A stretch of DNA of 62,540 nt from Desulfovibrio sp. GTDB taxonomy: Bacteria; Desulfobacterota; Desulfovibrionia; Desulfovibrionales; Desulfovibrionaceae. The notes beneath the pieces are model-generated. The model did not search any database and was not told the DNA's origin. It saw only the letters and a list, made by a program, of their open reading frames with translations. The stretch covers positions 1 to 62,540 of the forward strand of contig JAILPJ010000051.1 in NCBI GenBank assembly GCA_024699605.1, written 5' to 3'. The stretch's first letter is position 1. Every line of letters starts with the position of its first letter. This document shows positions 23,750 through 32,918 of the stretch, piece by piece. The position numbers were made by a program, and so were the translations under genes.

Positions 23750-25879
23750 ATGGATGCTGTATCGAAGAAATTGGCTCTTGCCGCCCGGTATCGGCCGCAG
23801 ACTTTTGCGGAAGTGGCCGGTCAGGAAATGGTCAAGGCTGTTCTTTCCCGTTCGTGTGCTGAAGACAGGCCAGCTTGTGCCTATCTGTTCAGTGGCACGC
23901 GCGGCGTCGGCAAAACCACGGTTGCCAGAATTTTTGCCAAGGCGCTGAACTGTGAAAAAGGTCCTGCGCATGAACCGTGTAATGCCTGTGCGCAATGCAC
24001 GAAGATCATGCAGGGCAATCATGTGGATGTGGTGGAGATCGACGGCGCTTCCAATAATAAGGTCGACAATATTCGGGCCCTGAAAGAAATTGTGGGCTAT
24101 GCCCCAATGGAAGGTCGCTATAAAATCTTCATCATCGATGAAGCCCACATGCTGACCTCTCAGGCTTTCAATGCTCTGCTCAAGACGCTGGAGGAACCGC
24201 CGCCGCGCGTTATTTTCATTATGGCCACTACGGAAGCTCATAAATTTCCGGTGACCATTGTGAGCCGTTGTCAGCATTTTACGTTTCGGCACCTGAATGA
24301 GGAGGAGATCTCAGCGCATCTTTTGTCGGTACTCGAGAAGGAATCCTTGCCCTGTGATCAAGACGCGGTCCGGCTGATCGCCAAGCGTGCCCAGGGCAGT
24401 GTCCGCGACAGTATGTCCCTGCTCGATCAGACCCTGGCTCTTGGTAATGATCGCTTGAGCCTGGAAGTGACGCGTGAGGTTTTAGGTCTTGCCGGTCAGG
24501 AATTTTTTGAACAGCTTTTTGCCGCTATGCATGCCGGCGACTGTGTGAGCATAGTCTCCCTCACACGGGGTCTTCTCCGACGCGGTGTGGATATCGGGTT
24601 TTTTCTGCGCGAATTAGCTGAATATTTGCGCAGCCTTTTTTTGTTCGCTCAGGCAGGTTCTCAGATTCTTGCTGTGCTTCAGCTTTCGCCAGCAGAACAG
24701 GCTTTTTTGCTCTCACTGGCCGGCAAATTTTCACCGGCGCATCTGCATGCGGCCTGGCAGTTGGTTTTGGACGGACAGCGTGGTGTTGTGTTGAGTACGG
24801 AACCGGCTTCTGCGCTTGAACTGTTGCTTTTGAATCTCGCTCTTTTGCCCAGGCTGTTGCCTTTGGAAAAAGTCCCTCTGGATCAGTTCAGATCTGTGCA
24901 AGCCGACGTTACTCCGTCAGCGGCTCCTGCTCAAGGCACTCAGAGAGCGCCCGCTCAGACCTTGCCTGTGACGCATCCAGCCGTCTCGCAGCCCACAGAG
25001 ATTGCTCCAGAACCTGTCTCAAGGCCTGAAACAGCGCTCAAGCCTGAGCCTTTGAGGCGCAAGCCTGAGGAAGACATTTGTTCTGAGCAAGCTGCGGGGA
25101 AGAAAGAAACGCCACAGCCCCTGACAACTGAGCATACGCTTCTGGAAACGACACAGCAGAAAAGGGCTGAGATGGTAGCGCCCCATCCTGCGCCAGAAGC
25201 CGCCACGCCTGATGCGGAAACTTTGACACAGAGCCAGGCTGAGGCGCAAAGCCAGCCTTCTGAGCTAGTTCAGCCTTCAGAAAACAAGACAGACGAGTTA
25301 TCGGAGCAGACTGCTGAGCTCCCTGCGCCTGCTGCGCAGAAAAGCCCTTTGCTCCATGGACAAGAACCAGCACAGACCAAAGCGTCCTTGCTCGAAGACA
25401 ATCAGGCCATTCAGGGCAGCGAGCAGCCAGTTGTCGCCCTTGCGAGCGCTGAAGATGAGTCAAATGACTTACAGGATGGGGATGAGCTGAGCGAGGAAGC
25501 CGAGTTTACCGCTGATTCTCAGATCACAGCCCTTGACTGGCAATCTTTTTGTCGTTTTTACCAGGAGCAGCTGCAGGAAGACGATACCATCCATTTTGCT
25601 GAACAGGATTTGCGGGGACTTGATGTCCTTCGACTGGGCAGCCACGTGCGTATTTCTTCCTGTTATGAGGTGCAGTACGATCGCCTTTTGCATTCCAAAG
25701 AGCGGTTAATTCAAGGTTTGCAGGCCTTTCTTAACGTTCCGAGTATCACCCTTGAGATCATCGCCCCTACGCCGGCTCGTTCCTCTCAGGATCTCGTTGA
25801 ACAGTTGCGAACAAGAGATGAATTGCGAGCGTGTTTTACTGTTTTTGACGCCGTTATTGAACGTTGCCACTCCCTTTGA
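23750..25879 (+). CDS. dnaX: DNA polymerase III subunits gamma/tau
   Basis: A 709-residue clamp-loader ATPase. Walker A is GTRGVGKTT (residues 49-57). Zinc-binding cysteines are at 68, 77, 80 and 83. IIDEAHML is the Walker B and SRCQHF the sensor region. From about residue 400 to 590 there is a long linker rich in Pro, Glu, Gln and Ala, then a compact C-terminal domain that should contact the polymerase. No clear slippery A-run was found for a gamma frameshift. The start at 23750 gives the normal N-terminus but has only a weak ribosome binding site. The frame upstream to 23609 overlaps ilvE and is rejected. Confidence 0.93.
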   Translation: MDAVSKKLALAARYRPQTFAEVAGQEMVKAVLSRSCAEDRPACAYLFSGTRGVGKTTVARIFAKALNCEKGPAHEPCNACAQCTKIMQGNHVDVVEIDGASNNKVDNIRALKEIVGYAPMEGRYKIFIIDEAHMLTSQAFNALLKTLEEPPPRVIFIMATTEAHKFPVTIVSRCQHFTFRHLNEEEISAHLLSVLEKESLPCDQDAVRLIAKRAQGSVRDSMSLLDQTLALGNDRLSLEVTREVLGLAGQEFFEQLFAAMHAGDCVSIVSLTRGLLRRGVDIGFFLRELAEYLRSLFLFAQAGSQILAVLQLSPAEQAFLLSLAGKFSPAHLHAAWQLVLDGQRGVVLSTEPASALELLLLNLALLPRLLPLEKVPLDQFRSVQADVTPSAAPAQGTQRAPAQTLPVTHPAVSQPTEIAPEPVSRPETALKPEPLRRKPEEDICSEQAAGKKETPQPLTTEHTLLETTQQKRAEMVAPHPAPEAATPDAETLTQSQAEAQSQPSELVQPSENKTDELSEQTAELPAPAAQKSPLLHGQEPAQTKASLLEDNQAIQGSEQPVVALASAEDESNDLQDGDELSEEAEFTADSQITALDWQSFCRFYQEQLQEDDTIHFAEQDLRGLDVLRLGSHVRISSCYEVQYDRLLHSKERLIQGLQAFLNVPSITLEIIAPTPARSSQDLVEQLRTRDELRACFTVFDAVIERCHSL

Positions 25880-25928
25880 GAGCGGTCGCGAAGAGGCGGA
25901 CAACCTTTTTACGCCATAAGGATTTTCT

Positions 25929-26240
25929 ATGCCTAATATGAATGATATTTTTCGCCAGGCTCAGGTCATGCAGCGCAAGATCAGCAAAATGCAGGATGAG
26001 ATGGCGGGCAAGACCTTTGAAGCCTCAAGCGGTGGCGGCATGGTCAAAGCCGTGGTTACTGGCCGCTCTGAATTGCAGAACTTGGTTATTGATCCCAAGA
26101 TTTTTGCCGACGGTGACGTGGAAATGTTGCAGGACCTGATCGTAGCCGCGGTCAACGAAGCCGGACGCATTGCCCGGGACTCAATGGAACGAGAAATCAA
26201 TTCTCTGACTGGGGGCATCAAGGTGCCCAATATTTTCTAA
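25929..26240 (+). CDS. nucleoid-associated protein YbaB/EbfC
   Basis: A 103-residue YbaB/EbfC family protein that binds DNA as a dimer. It starts MPNMNDIFRQAQVMQRKISK and has the central GGGMVKAVVTGR and LVIDPKIF segments. The ATG follows AAGGA. The dnaX-ybaB-recR order is a common bacterial arrangement. Confidence 0.9.
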   Translation: MPNMNDIFRQAQVMQRKISKMQDEMAGKTFEASSGGGMVKAVVTGRSELQNLVIDPKIFADGDVEMLQDLIVAAVNEAGRIARDSMEREINSLTGGIKVPNIF

Positions 26241-26243
26241 TCT

Positions 26244-26855
26244 ATGGGCAATGAACGCATTCCCGAGGTCTTGACAGATCTTGTCAAGCAGCTGGCTAAA
26301 CTGCCCGGTCTTGGCCCCAAATCAGCCATGCGTGTGGCCATGACGCTTCTCGAATGGCCGGAAACTGCCACGCGTAGACTTGGGCAAAGTATTTTTGCCT
26401 TGCGAGACCGCTTATGTCTGTGCTCACGCTGTTTTGGTCTGACACAGGAGGATCCCTGTCCCATTTGCCGTGACCCTCAGCGTATCCGCTCCACCCTCTG
26501 TCTTGTGCCCGAATGGGACAGCATGCTGGCCCTGGATCAAGGGGGCTTTTACCGTGGGCAGTATCTGGTGCTGGGAGGCCTTTTGGTGCCTCTTGAACAG
26601 AAATCAGCTGATAAGCTGCATATTGAGGCGCTTTTGCAAAGACTCGCAGAGGGCGAGGTTAAAGAGCTGATTCTCGCTTTGGGCGCAACGTCTGATGCCG
26701 AGACAACAACCTCCTGGCTTTTGCAGATTGTTAAGGAGCGCTTTCCCCACGTTCTTGTCAGCAGGCTCGCTCAGGGCATGCCTTTGGGCAGTGAGGTCAA
26801 GTACATGGATCACGAAACATTGCGTCAATCCCTGCAGTTTCGACAGAATCTTTAA
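26244..26855 (+). CDS. recR: recombination protein RecR
   Basis: A 203-residue protein. The N-terminal helix-hairpin-helix (LAKLPGLGPKSAMRVAM) is followed by the zinc finger (CSRCFGLTQEDPCPIC) and a Toprim domain with LILALGATSDAE. The C-terminal SRLAQGMPLGSEVKYMD is typical. RecR works with RecO/RecF to load RecA at gaps. It starts three bases after the ybaB stop. Confidence 0.95.
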   Translation: MGNERIPEVLTDLVKQLAKLPGLGPKSAMRVAMTLLEWPETATRRLGQSIFALRDRLCLCSRCFGLTQEDPCPICRDPQRIRSTLCLVPEWDSMLALDQGGFYRGQYLVLGGLLVPLEQKSADKLHIEALLQRLAEGEVKELILALGATSDAETTTSWLLQIVKERFPHVLVSRLAQGMPLGSEVKYMDHETLRQSLQFRQNL

Positions 26856-26885
26856 GACCAGTCAGTGCCGTCCTCCTTATGCTTT

Positions 26886-26913
26886 AACGCCTGTTCCTTC
26901 AGGCGTTTTTTTT
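26886..26913 (+). terminator. terminator of dnaX-ybaB-recR
   Basis: AACGCCTG (26886-26893) pairs with CAGGCGTT (26900-26907) and is followed by a run of T residues. Confidence 0.85.
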
Positions 26914-27056
26914 TGTTTGCTGAACAAAAAAATTGCCTCCAAGGGTAGACAGCTTTCAAGTTTGCATTATCTTAAGGCAGAAAGTAAGCGGGAAGATCTT
27001 TTTTCCCATAAAATCGCTGCAAACAACACGCTCAGATATTTCGGAGGACGACAGGT

Positions 27057-28961
27057 ATGTCAAAAATAATTGGTATTGACCTGGGCACAACCAACTCTTG
27101 TGTCTATATCATGGAAGGGAAAGACCCCAAATGTATCACCAATCCTGAGGGCGGTCGTACCACACCGTCCGTCGTGGCCTTTACAGACAAGGAACGTCTT
27201 GTCGGTGATATCGCCAAACGTCAGGCCGTCACCAATCCCAAAAGAACCATTTTTGCCATCAAGCGTCTCATGGGCCGGAAGTTCGCCAGTCCGGAAGTGG
27301 ATCGCTGGAAAGAGCATTCTCCCTATATCATTGCCAAATCGGCCAATGACGATGCCGGTGTGGAAGTGGATGGACGCGTCTACAGCGCGCCTGAAGTGTC
27401 TGCTATGGTTTTGGCAAAACTCAAAAGTGACGCTGAAGCCTATCTGGGCGAGACCGTGACGGAAGCCGTCATTACCGTGCCGGCGTATTTTAACGACGCC
27501 CAGCGTCAGGCGACCAAGGACGCCGGTCGTATTGCCGGTCTTGAAGTCAAGCGTATCATCAATGAGCCCACAGCGGCTTCTCTGGCCTACGGCGCTGATA
27601 AAAAGTCCAATGAAAAGATCGCTGTTTTTGACTTGGGCGGCGGTACTTTTGATATATCCATCCTTGAGGTGGGCGACAATGTGGTCGAAGTCCGTGCCAC
27701 CAACGGTGATACCTTCCTCGGTGGTGAAGATTTCGACCAGCGTGTCATCCATTTTCTGGTGGATGAATTCAAGAAAGAAAACGGCATTGATCTCTCCAAG
27801 GACAGCATGGCCCTGCAACGTCTGAAGGAAGCGGCAGAAAAGGCCAAGAAAGACCTTTCCACTTCTATGGAGGCTGAGGTCAATCTGCCCTTTATCACCG
27901 CTGATCAGAATGGTCCTAAACACCTCATGCAGAAGATTTCGCGGGCCAAGCTGGAATCTTTGGTCGGCGATCTGGCTGAGCGTACCATTGAGCCCTGTCG
28001 CAAGGCTCTGGCTGATGCTGGCCTTGAACCCAGCCAGATCGACGAAGTCATTCTCGTGGGCGGCATGACTCGTATGCCTCTCGTGCAGCAGACTGTAGCC
28101 AAGTTCTTCGGCAAGGAACCCAACCGTTCTGTCAACCCCGACGAAGTTGTGGCCATGGGTGCCGCTATTCAGGGCGGCATTTTGACCGGTGATGTCAAGG
28201 ACGTGCTGTTGCTCGACGTGACCCCGCTGTCTCTGGGTATTGAAACCATGGGCGGAGTCTTCACCAAGCTTATTGAGCGCAATACCACCATCCCCACGCG
28301 CAAGAGCAATGTCTTCACCACAGCAGCAGACAATCAGCCCTCAGTCTCCATTCATGTCCTGCAGGGCGAACGTCCCATGGCTCAGGACAATATGACCCTT
28401 GGTCGCTTTGATCTCACGGGCATTCCCCCGGCGCCGCGCGGCGTACCGCAGATTGAAGTGACATTTGATATTGACGCCAATGGTATCGTCAATGTCTCGG
28501 CCAAGGATATGGGCACAGGCAAGGAGCAGTCCATTAAGATTACGGCTTCTTCCGGTCTTTCTGAGGAAGACATCAATCGACTGGTTCATGAGGCCGAAGC
28601 CCACGCCAGCGACGATAAGAAGAAGCAGGAGCTGATTGAGGCCCGCAATCAGGCTGACAGCCTGATCTATGCCACAGAAAAGTCCATTTCCGATCTTGGC
28701 GACAAGGTGGATGGCGCTTTGAAGAGTACGGTGGAAGGCAAGATTCAGGATCTGCGGAAGGTCATGGAAGGCGAGGATGTAGAAGCCATCAAGAATGCCA
28801 CCAAGGAATTGTCTGAATCGAGCCACAAGCTTGCCGAGCAGCTCTATAAGCAAAATGGCGCAGCCGGTCCCGAGCAGCAGCAGTCTGGTGCCTCGCAGGG
28901 CGGTGCCCAGAACCCCAACGATGATGTGGTTGACGCTGACTACACAGAAGTGAAAAAATAA
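27057..28961 (+). CDS. dnaK: chaperone protein DnaK (Hsp70)
   Basis: A 634-residue Hsp70. It begins [21 protein letters not shown] and contains [34 protein letters not shown] and [14 protein letters not shown]. The substrate-binding half starts at [15 protein letters not shown]. The lid ends in a Gln/Gly-rich tail and the usual acidic [13 protein letters not shown]. The ATG follows GGAGGAC. grpE and dnaJ are not nearby. No clear CIRCE element or sigma-32 promoter was recognised upstream. Confidence 0.97.
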   Translation: MSKIIGIDLGTTNSCVYIMEGKDPKCITNPEGGRTTPSVVAFTDKERLVGDIAKRQAVTNPKRTIFAIKRLMGRKFASPEVDRWKEHSPYIIAKSANDDAGVEVDGRVYSAPEVSAMVLAKLKSDAEAYLGETVTEAVITVPAYFNDAQRQATKDAGRIAGLEVKRIINEPTAASLAYGADKKSNEKIAVFDLGGGTFDISILEVGDNVVEVRATNGDTFLGGEDFDQRVIHFLVDEFKKENGIDLSKDSMALQRLKEAAEKAKKDLSTSMEAEVNLPFITADQNGPKHLMQKISRAKLESLVGDLAERTIEPCRKALADAGLEPSQIDEVILVGGMTRMPLVQQTVAKFFGKEPNRSVNPDEVVAMGAAIQGGILTGDVKDVLLLDVTPLSLGIETMGGVFTKLIERNTTIPTRKSNVFTTAADNQPSVSIHVLQGERPMAQDNMTLGRFDLTGIPPAPRGVPQIEVTFDIDANGIVNVSAKDMGTGKEQSIKITASSGLSEEDINRLVHEAEAHASDDKKKQELIEARNQADSLIYATEKSISDLGDKVDGALKSTVEGKIQDLRKVMEGEDVEAIKNATKELSESSHKLAEQLYKQNGAAGPEQQQSGASQGGAQNPNDDVVDADYTEVKK

Positions 28962-28981
28962 GACACGTTGAGTGAACGATA

Positions 28982-29034
28982 AGCGCCGTGTCCTTGTTTT
29001 GCTCTGAGGCAAAGAAGGACACGGCGCTTTTTTT
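28982..29034 (+). terminator. terminator of dnaK
   Basis: AGCGCCGTGTCCTT (28982-28995) pairs with AAGGACACGGCGCT (29015-29028) and is followed by a T run. A very strong 14-bp stem. Confidence 0.9.
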
Positions 29035-29139
29035 ATTGTCCAGCTGGCCTTGGCTGCTGTTGTCAGTGAGCTTTTGCTGTAGTACAAGATTCCAGGCCTT
29101 TTTGCGTATTTTTGATCCTTTTACTGTTGAGACCCTGCC

Positions 29140-30513
29140 ATGCACCATGCTTCTCCTTTCCGTATCTTTCAGTGCGTAATGCTGCTTTTGGCCTTTGGCC
29201 TGCTCTGTGCTTGTGAACCATTTCTGGGGAAAAAAACCGATCAGGTGGCGCGGGAACCATCCGTGGCTCTGGCCCTTCCGGCTTCAGGTCCCTATGCCTC
29301 CATTGCTAGCCGCATTCTGCAAGGTGCCCGCCTCGCCGTACAGGAATTGGAGCGCCATGGTGTGAAGGTGCGTCTGGCTTTGGTGGACACGCAGACCAAG
29401 GACTGGACGAGCCGCCTGACAGCTCTGCCAGAGAGTTTTCGCATTGTTGGCGGACCACTGGAGGCCACAAGTTACAATACATTGAAAAAAAACGGTTTGC
29501 TCGACAAATATCGCGTTTTTGCCTTTCTCAACAATCTTAATGGGAATGATGAAGGACGTCTGGCGTATCGTTTTTTCCCCAGTCCACGCGATCAAGTCGA
29601 TGCCCTGTTGAATTTTGCCACCAATCAGTTGGGTATCCGTTCCTTTGGTGTTTTTGCGCCAACCGATACCTTTAGTACGAAGATGGTCGGGCTTTTTGAA
29701 GACGGTGTGCGCAGACGCAATCTTTCCTTGCAGAAGGCTTTGTATACCGGCTCGGGCAATCTGGCCGAGCAGGTCAAGCCTTTGCTCAATCCCATGACGC
29801 TGGCAGAAGGCTCTACGGCTACGCCTGTGCCTCAGACAGCCTTTGAAGCCATTTTTTTGCCGGCTTCTTGGCGTTCACTGGACAGCTTGCTGGCGAGTTT
29901 CATGTATCACGGTGAAGATCGGCTGGTTTTGCTTGGCACCATGCTTTGGGAACAAAGCCTGGCTGGGAAACGTCTGGCTTCACCGAGTCGCTACGAACTG
30001 GCGGTCTTCCCAGGCGCCTGGAATTCGCAGGCGCGTGTTTCCGCTTTGTCCGGACAAAATCCTGACTTCTGGCTGGCTTTAGGCTACGATTTTGTGAACT
30101 TTGCCGTGAATCTGGGCAATGTTGCGCAGCTCTCACCCCTGGAAATCAAGGATAGAGCGAATCGTGCCGCCTCCATTCTGCGTATTCTTGCCCCCATGAG
30201 CTGGGACGGACAGGGCCATGCCCATCAGAAGCTCTTTATCTATCGGGCTTCAGCCCAGGGTATGGCACCCATGGATCTTCAGCTCTTTAATCAAATGCGT
30301 TCTCAGCGCAAACAGAATGCTGCCTTGCGTATGCAAAGCGGCGGCACAGAAGAAGAGCCCAAACTGCCCGACGTGGAACCTGTGTCATCTGCGCCTGAAA
30401 TTTCCAGTACAGCGCCAACGCCGGTATCTGCGCCTGCTCCCCAGGCCAGTCCCAATACCATTCCGCAGTCATCGTATAAGCTGCGTCTGCCTACGCGCAA
30501 AAGCAATCCTTAA
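29140..30513 (+). CDS. LpoA-like lipoprotein, penicillin-binding protein activator family
   Basis: A 457-residue lipoprotein. The signal ends in a lipobox (FGLLCAC, lipidated Cys near residue 25). The body has the periplasmic-binding-protein type I fold, with VALALPASGPYASIASRILQGA at the start and an IVGGPLEATSYN segment. This fits either a branched-chain amino acid binding protein or the LpoA-like activators of penicillin-binding proteins; the lipid anchor and lack of transporter genes favour the latter. The last 70 residues are Pro/Ser/Ala-rich, probably disordered. It is followed at 15 bases by gatC. Confidence 0.7.
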   Translation: MHHASPFRIFQCVMLLLAFGLLCACEPFLGKKTDQVAREPSVALALPASGPYASIASRILQGARLAVQELERHGVKVRLALVDTQTKDWTSRLTALPESFRIVGGPLEATSYNTLKKNGLLDKYRVFAFLNNLNGNDEGRLAYRFFPSPRDQVDALLNFATNQLGIRSFGVFAPTDTFSTKMVGLFEDGVRRRNLSLQKALYTGSGNLAEQVKPLLNPMTLAEGSTATPVPQTAFEAIFLPASWRSLDSLLASFMYHGEDRLVLLGTMLWEQSLAGKRLASPSRYELAVFPGAWNSQARVSALSGQNPDFWLALGYDFVNFAVNLGNVAQLSPLEIKDRANRAASILRILAPMSWDGQGHAHQKLFIYRASAQGMAPMDLQLFNQMRSQRKQNAALRMQSGGTEEEPKLPDVEPVSSAPEISSTAPTPVSAPAPQASPNTIPQSSYKLRLPTRKSNP

Positions 30514-30527
30514 GGAGCAAGCATTTC

Positions 30528-30824
30528 ATGAGTGAAGAGACAAAAATCGGACCCCAAGAGGTTCGGCATATGGCGGAGCTTTCCAGGCTCGAAGTATCTT
30601 CAGAAGAAGAGCACGTTTTTGCCGGACAGTTTGCCGAAATTATAGGCTATATGGATGTGTTGCAGGAAGTGGATGTTACGGGAATTGCTCCCCTCTACAG
30701 TCCTGTCAGTCATGAATCCAGGGCGCGCGAGGATCAAGTACAGAGTGTGCGTAGCCATGCAGAAATTTTGGCCAATGCGCCCAAGGCGGATGAAAACTAT
30801 TTTATTGTGCCGAAAATCGTCTAA
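30528..30824 (+). CDS. gatC: Asp/Glu-tRNA amidotransferase subunit C
   Basis: A 98-residue protein with EVRHMAELSRLEVSSEEE at the start and a DENYFIVPKIV end, as in GatC. It holds GatA and GatB together for making Gln-tRNA and Asn-tRNA by transamidation. gatA follows after 15 bases. Confidence 0.92.
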   Translation: MSEETKIGPQEVRHMAELSRLEVSSEEEHVFAGQFAEIIGYMDVLQEVDVTGIAPLYSPVSHESRAREDQVQSVRSHAEILANAPKADENYFIVPKIV

Positions 30825-30839
30825 GCCAGGAACGATCTG

Positions 30840-32300
30840 ATGAGTGAACTTTTCTATGCAACACTTTCAAGTGTTTGGGATCTTTTGCAGAAAAAAGAAG
30901 TGAGTGCCAGCGAACTGACCCAACTCTGCCTGAAACGCCTGGAGACGACAGAACCGAAGCTTGGAGCCATGTTGACCGTAGACGCTGAAGGCGCCTTGGA
31001 ACAGGCCAAAACCCTGGATCGTCAAGGCCCTGACCCGAATTGTCCCCTTTGGGGGGTCCCTGTAACGGTCAAGGACGTTATTCTGACCCGGGGTTTGACC
31101 ACAACGGCAGGGTCGCGCATGCTGGAAAATTTTGTGCCGCCCTATGACGCTTTTGTTGTTGAACGCTTGCGTAAGGCCGGTGCCATCATCCTGGGAAAGG
31201 CCAATATGGATGAATTTGCCATGGGTTCGACCACGGAAAACTCGGCCTACCATGCAGCCCATAATCCCTGGGATGTGCAGAAGGTTCCTGGCGGCTCGTC
31301 TGGAGGCAGTGCGGTTTCCGTAGCCGCTGGTCAGTGTTTTGCCTCGTTGGGCACAGACACCGGAGGCTCTATCAGGCAGCCTGCTGCCTTGTGTGGCTGT
31401 GTGGGCATGAAGCCGACCTATGGCCGTGTTTCACGGTATGGGGTCATAGCCTATGGTTCGTCACTGGATCAGGTTGGCCCCTTAGCCCGTTCTGTGTCTG
31501 ACTGTGCCCGTGTGCTTGGCGTGATTGCCGGACATGACCCGCGCGATGCCACGTCATCGCCCTGTGCTGTGCCGGATTATCTGACAGCTTTGGCTTCCAA
31601 TGGCGACCTCAACGGTGTGCGCTTTGGCTTACCCAAAGAGTTTTATGGGGCAGGTCTTGCCTCTGATGTGGCCGCTGCCTGTGAAAAAACCTTACAATGT
31701 CTCCGTGAAGCCGGGGCTGAGAGCGTTGAAGTGTCTCTGCCCCATACCCATGCCGCCATTGCCACCTACTACATTATCGCCATGGCTGAAGCGAGTTCCA
31801 ATCTGGCTCGCTATGACGGTGTGCGTTACGGTTATCGCTCTCAAAACATCACTGATCTTGAAAGTCTGTATGTCAAATCGCGCACCGAAGGTTTTGGTCA
31901 GGAAGTGCGTCGGCGTATTATGCTGGGTGCTTTCGTCCTTTCTTCAGGCTATTATGATGCCTACTATAAGAAAGCCGCCCAGGTCAGGCGTATCATCCGT
32001 GACGAATATCTTGCCGCTCTGGACAGCTGTGATGTTTTGCTCTGTCCGGTTTCGCCTGTGACCGCTTGGCCTCTCGGTCAACACGCCAATGATCCGCTGA
32101 AGATGTATCTCATGGATGCCTACACCCTTTCCTTGAATCTGGCAGGTCTTCCTGGTCTTTCTCTGCCTGTGGCGCTTGCCGCATCAGGACTGCCCATTGG
32201 TATGCAGATTATTGGCAAGGCTTTTTCCGAAGCGCAACTCTTCAGTCTGGGACAGGCTATGGAAAACCTTCTGCCAGCTATCGGCCAGCCCAAGCTTTGA
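30840..32300 (+). CDS. gatA: Asp/Glu-tRNA amidotransferase subunit A
   Basis: A 486-residue amidase. The catalytic Lys lies in VPVTVKDVI. The signature [18 protein letters not shown] carries the Ser-cisSer pair, and [11 protein letters not shown] supplies the nucleophile region. It releases ammonia from glutamine for the transamidation of mischarged tRNA. gatB is not in the window, so it lies elsewhere. The ATG at 30840 has only a weak ribosome binding site (AGGAAC), suggesting coupling to gatC. Confidence 0.95.
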   Translation: MSELFYATLSSVWDLLQKKEVSASELTQLCLKRLETTEPKLGAMLTVDAEGALEQAKTLDRQGPDPNCPLWGVPVTVKDVILTRGLTTTAGSRMLENFVPPYDAFVVERLRKAGAIILGKANMDEFAMGSTTENSAYHAAHNPWDVQKVPGGSSGGSAVSVAAGQCFASLGTDTGGSIRQPAALCGCVGMKPTYGRVSRYGVIAYGSSLDQVGPLARSVSDCARVLGVIAGHDPRDATSSPCAVPDYLTALASNGDLNGVRFGLPKEFYGAGLASDVAAACEKTLQCLREAGAESVEVSLPHTHAAIATYYIIAMAEASSNLARYDGVRYGYRSQNITDLESLYVKSRTEGFGQEVRRRIMLGAFVLSSGYYDAYYKKAAQVRRIIRDEYLAALDSCDVLLCPVSPVTAWPLGQHANDPLKMYLMDAYTLSLNLAGLPGLSLPVALAASGLPIGMQIIGKAFSEAQLFSLGQAMENLLPAIGQPKL

Positions 32301-32357
32301 TGGCCCTTGAGGCGCAACTTGTAACACTTTTTGACAGCTGCAACACTGGGAAAATCA

Positions 32358-32404
32358 CAAAAAAAAGAGCCCACGCAAATCGATTGTGTGGGCTCTTTTT
32401 TTTG
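32358..32404. terminator. bidirectional terminator between gatA and hypC
   Basis: GAGCCCAC (32367-32374) pairs with GTGGGCTC (32388-32395), with A residues before and T residues after. It can end both gatA and the converging nhc-hypC transcript. Confidence 0.85.
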
Positions 32405-32465
32405 TGAATGAAATCGTTTGGGCCTAACAGCCTGCCTTCACGGATTTCTCATAAAACGTATGGAT

Positions 32466-32702
32466 CTAGGCATTGGCTGCATCAGTAAATTCTTTGAGCG
32501 CAGCCAGTGTTTGTGTGGCTTCATCCTTGGGGACAATGTTGATGGCAAAACCCGCATGCACAATGACATAATCACCCTTGCTTACGGCTTTCGGCAAGAG
32601 CATCAGTGACGCTGTGAGAAAGGTCTGACTGTTACCCACACGCACACGTGCCATGGAATTGTCGAGAAGTTCTTCGATTTGAGCTGGAATGGCGAGACAC
32701 AT
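32466..32702 (-). CDS. hypC: hydrogenase maturation chaperone HypC/HupF
   Basis: A 78-residue protein starting MCLAIPAQIEELL, the hallmark of HypC, whose Cys2 binds the precursor of the NiFe-hydrogenase large subunit and the HypD iron-cyanide unit. YVIVHAGFAINIV is the second conserved block. It lies downstream of nhcD on the same strand, separated by 54 bases that contain a 9-bp hairpin. No other hyp gene is present. Its placement hints that the nhc complex works with a NiFe hydrogenase. Confidence 0.93.
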   Translation of the reverse strand: MCLAIPAQIEELLDNSMARVRVGNSQTFLTASLMLLPKAVSKGDYVIVHAGFAINIVPKDEATQTLAALKEFTDAANA

Positions 32703-32717
32703 TGTTATTACCCCGAA

Positions 32718-32740
32718 GCGGAGAGCAATGCGCTCTCCGC
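32718..32740. repeat. hairpin between nhcD and hypC
   Basis: GCGGAGAGC (32718-32726) and GCTCTCCGC (32732-32740) form a 9-bp stem with a 5-base loop. On the minus strand it lies just upstream of hypC and has no T run, so it may tune the relative amounts of mRNA by protecting ends or by partial termination. Confidence 0.6.
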
Positions 32741-32756
32741 TCCAAGTGCTTTTTTC

Positions 32757-32903
32757 TTATTCAGGCGTGTTATTCCGCTTTTTTCCATAGGGATACAGGG
32801 CTGTATTCCAATAGAAAACATAATAGGGCAGCGTGAAGAACATCATGATATACGCCAAACTCTTCGTGAAGAGAAAATAATCGTAGAAGATGTTAAATTC
32901 CAT
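32757..32903 (-). CDS. nhcD: nine-heme cytochrome complex small membrane subunit NhcD
   Basis: A 48-residue protein (MEFNIFYDYFLFTKSLAYIM start, ending KKRNNTPE). It has one hydrophobic, aromatic-rich segment, as in the HmcD/NhcD subunits that pair with the NrfD-like protein. The ATG follows AGGAG and lies 15 bases after the nhcC stop. The call rests on position and general resemblance, because the protein is too short for more. Confidence 0.75.
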   Translation of the reverse strand: MEFNIFYDYFLFTKSLAYIMMFFTLPYYVFYWNTALYPYGKKRNNTPE

Positions 32904-32918
32904 AGGTCGTCTCCTGGC

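Noticed and set aside
23750-25879. Programmed frameshift in dnaX to make the gamma form
   Set aside because: No run of A residues with a stem and shifted stop was seen after the ATPase part.
26950-27056. Heat-shock promoter or CIRCE element before dnaK
   Set aside because: CCCATAAA resembles part of a sigma-32 -10, but no matching -35 lies at proper distance and no CIRCE repeat was found.
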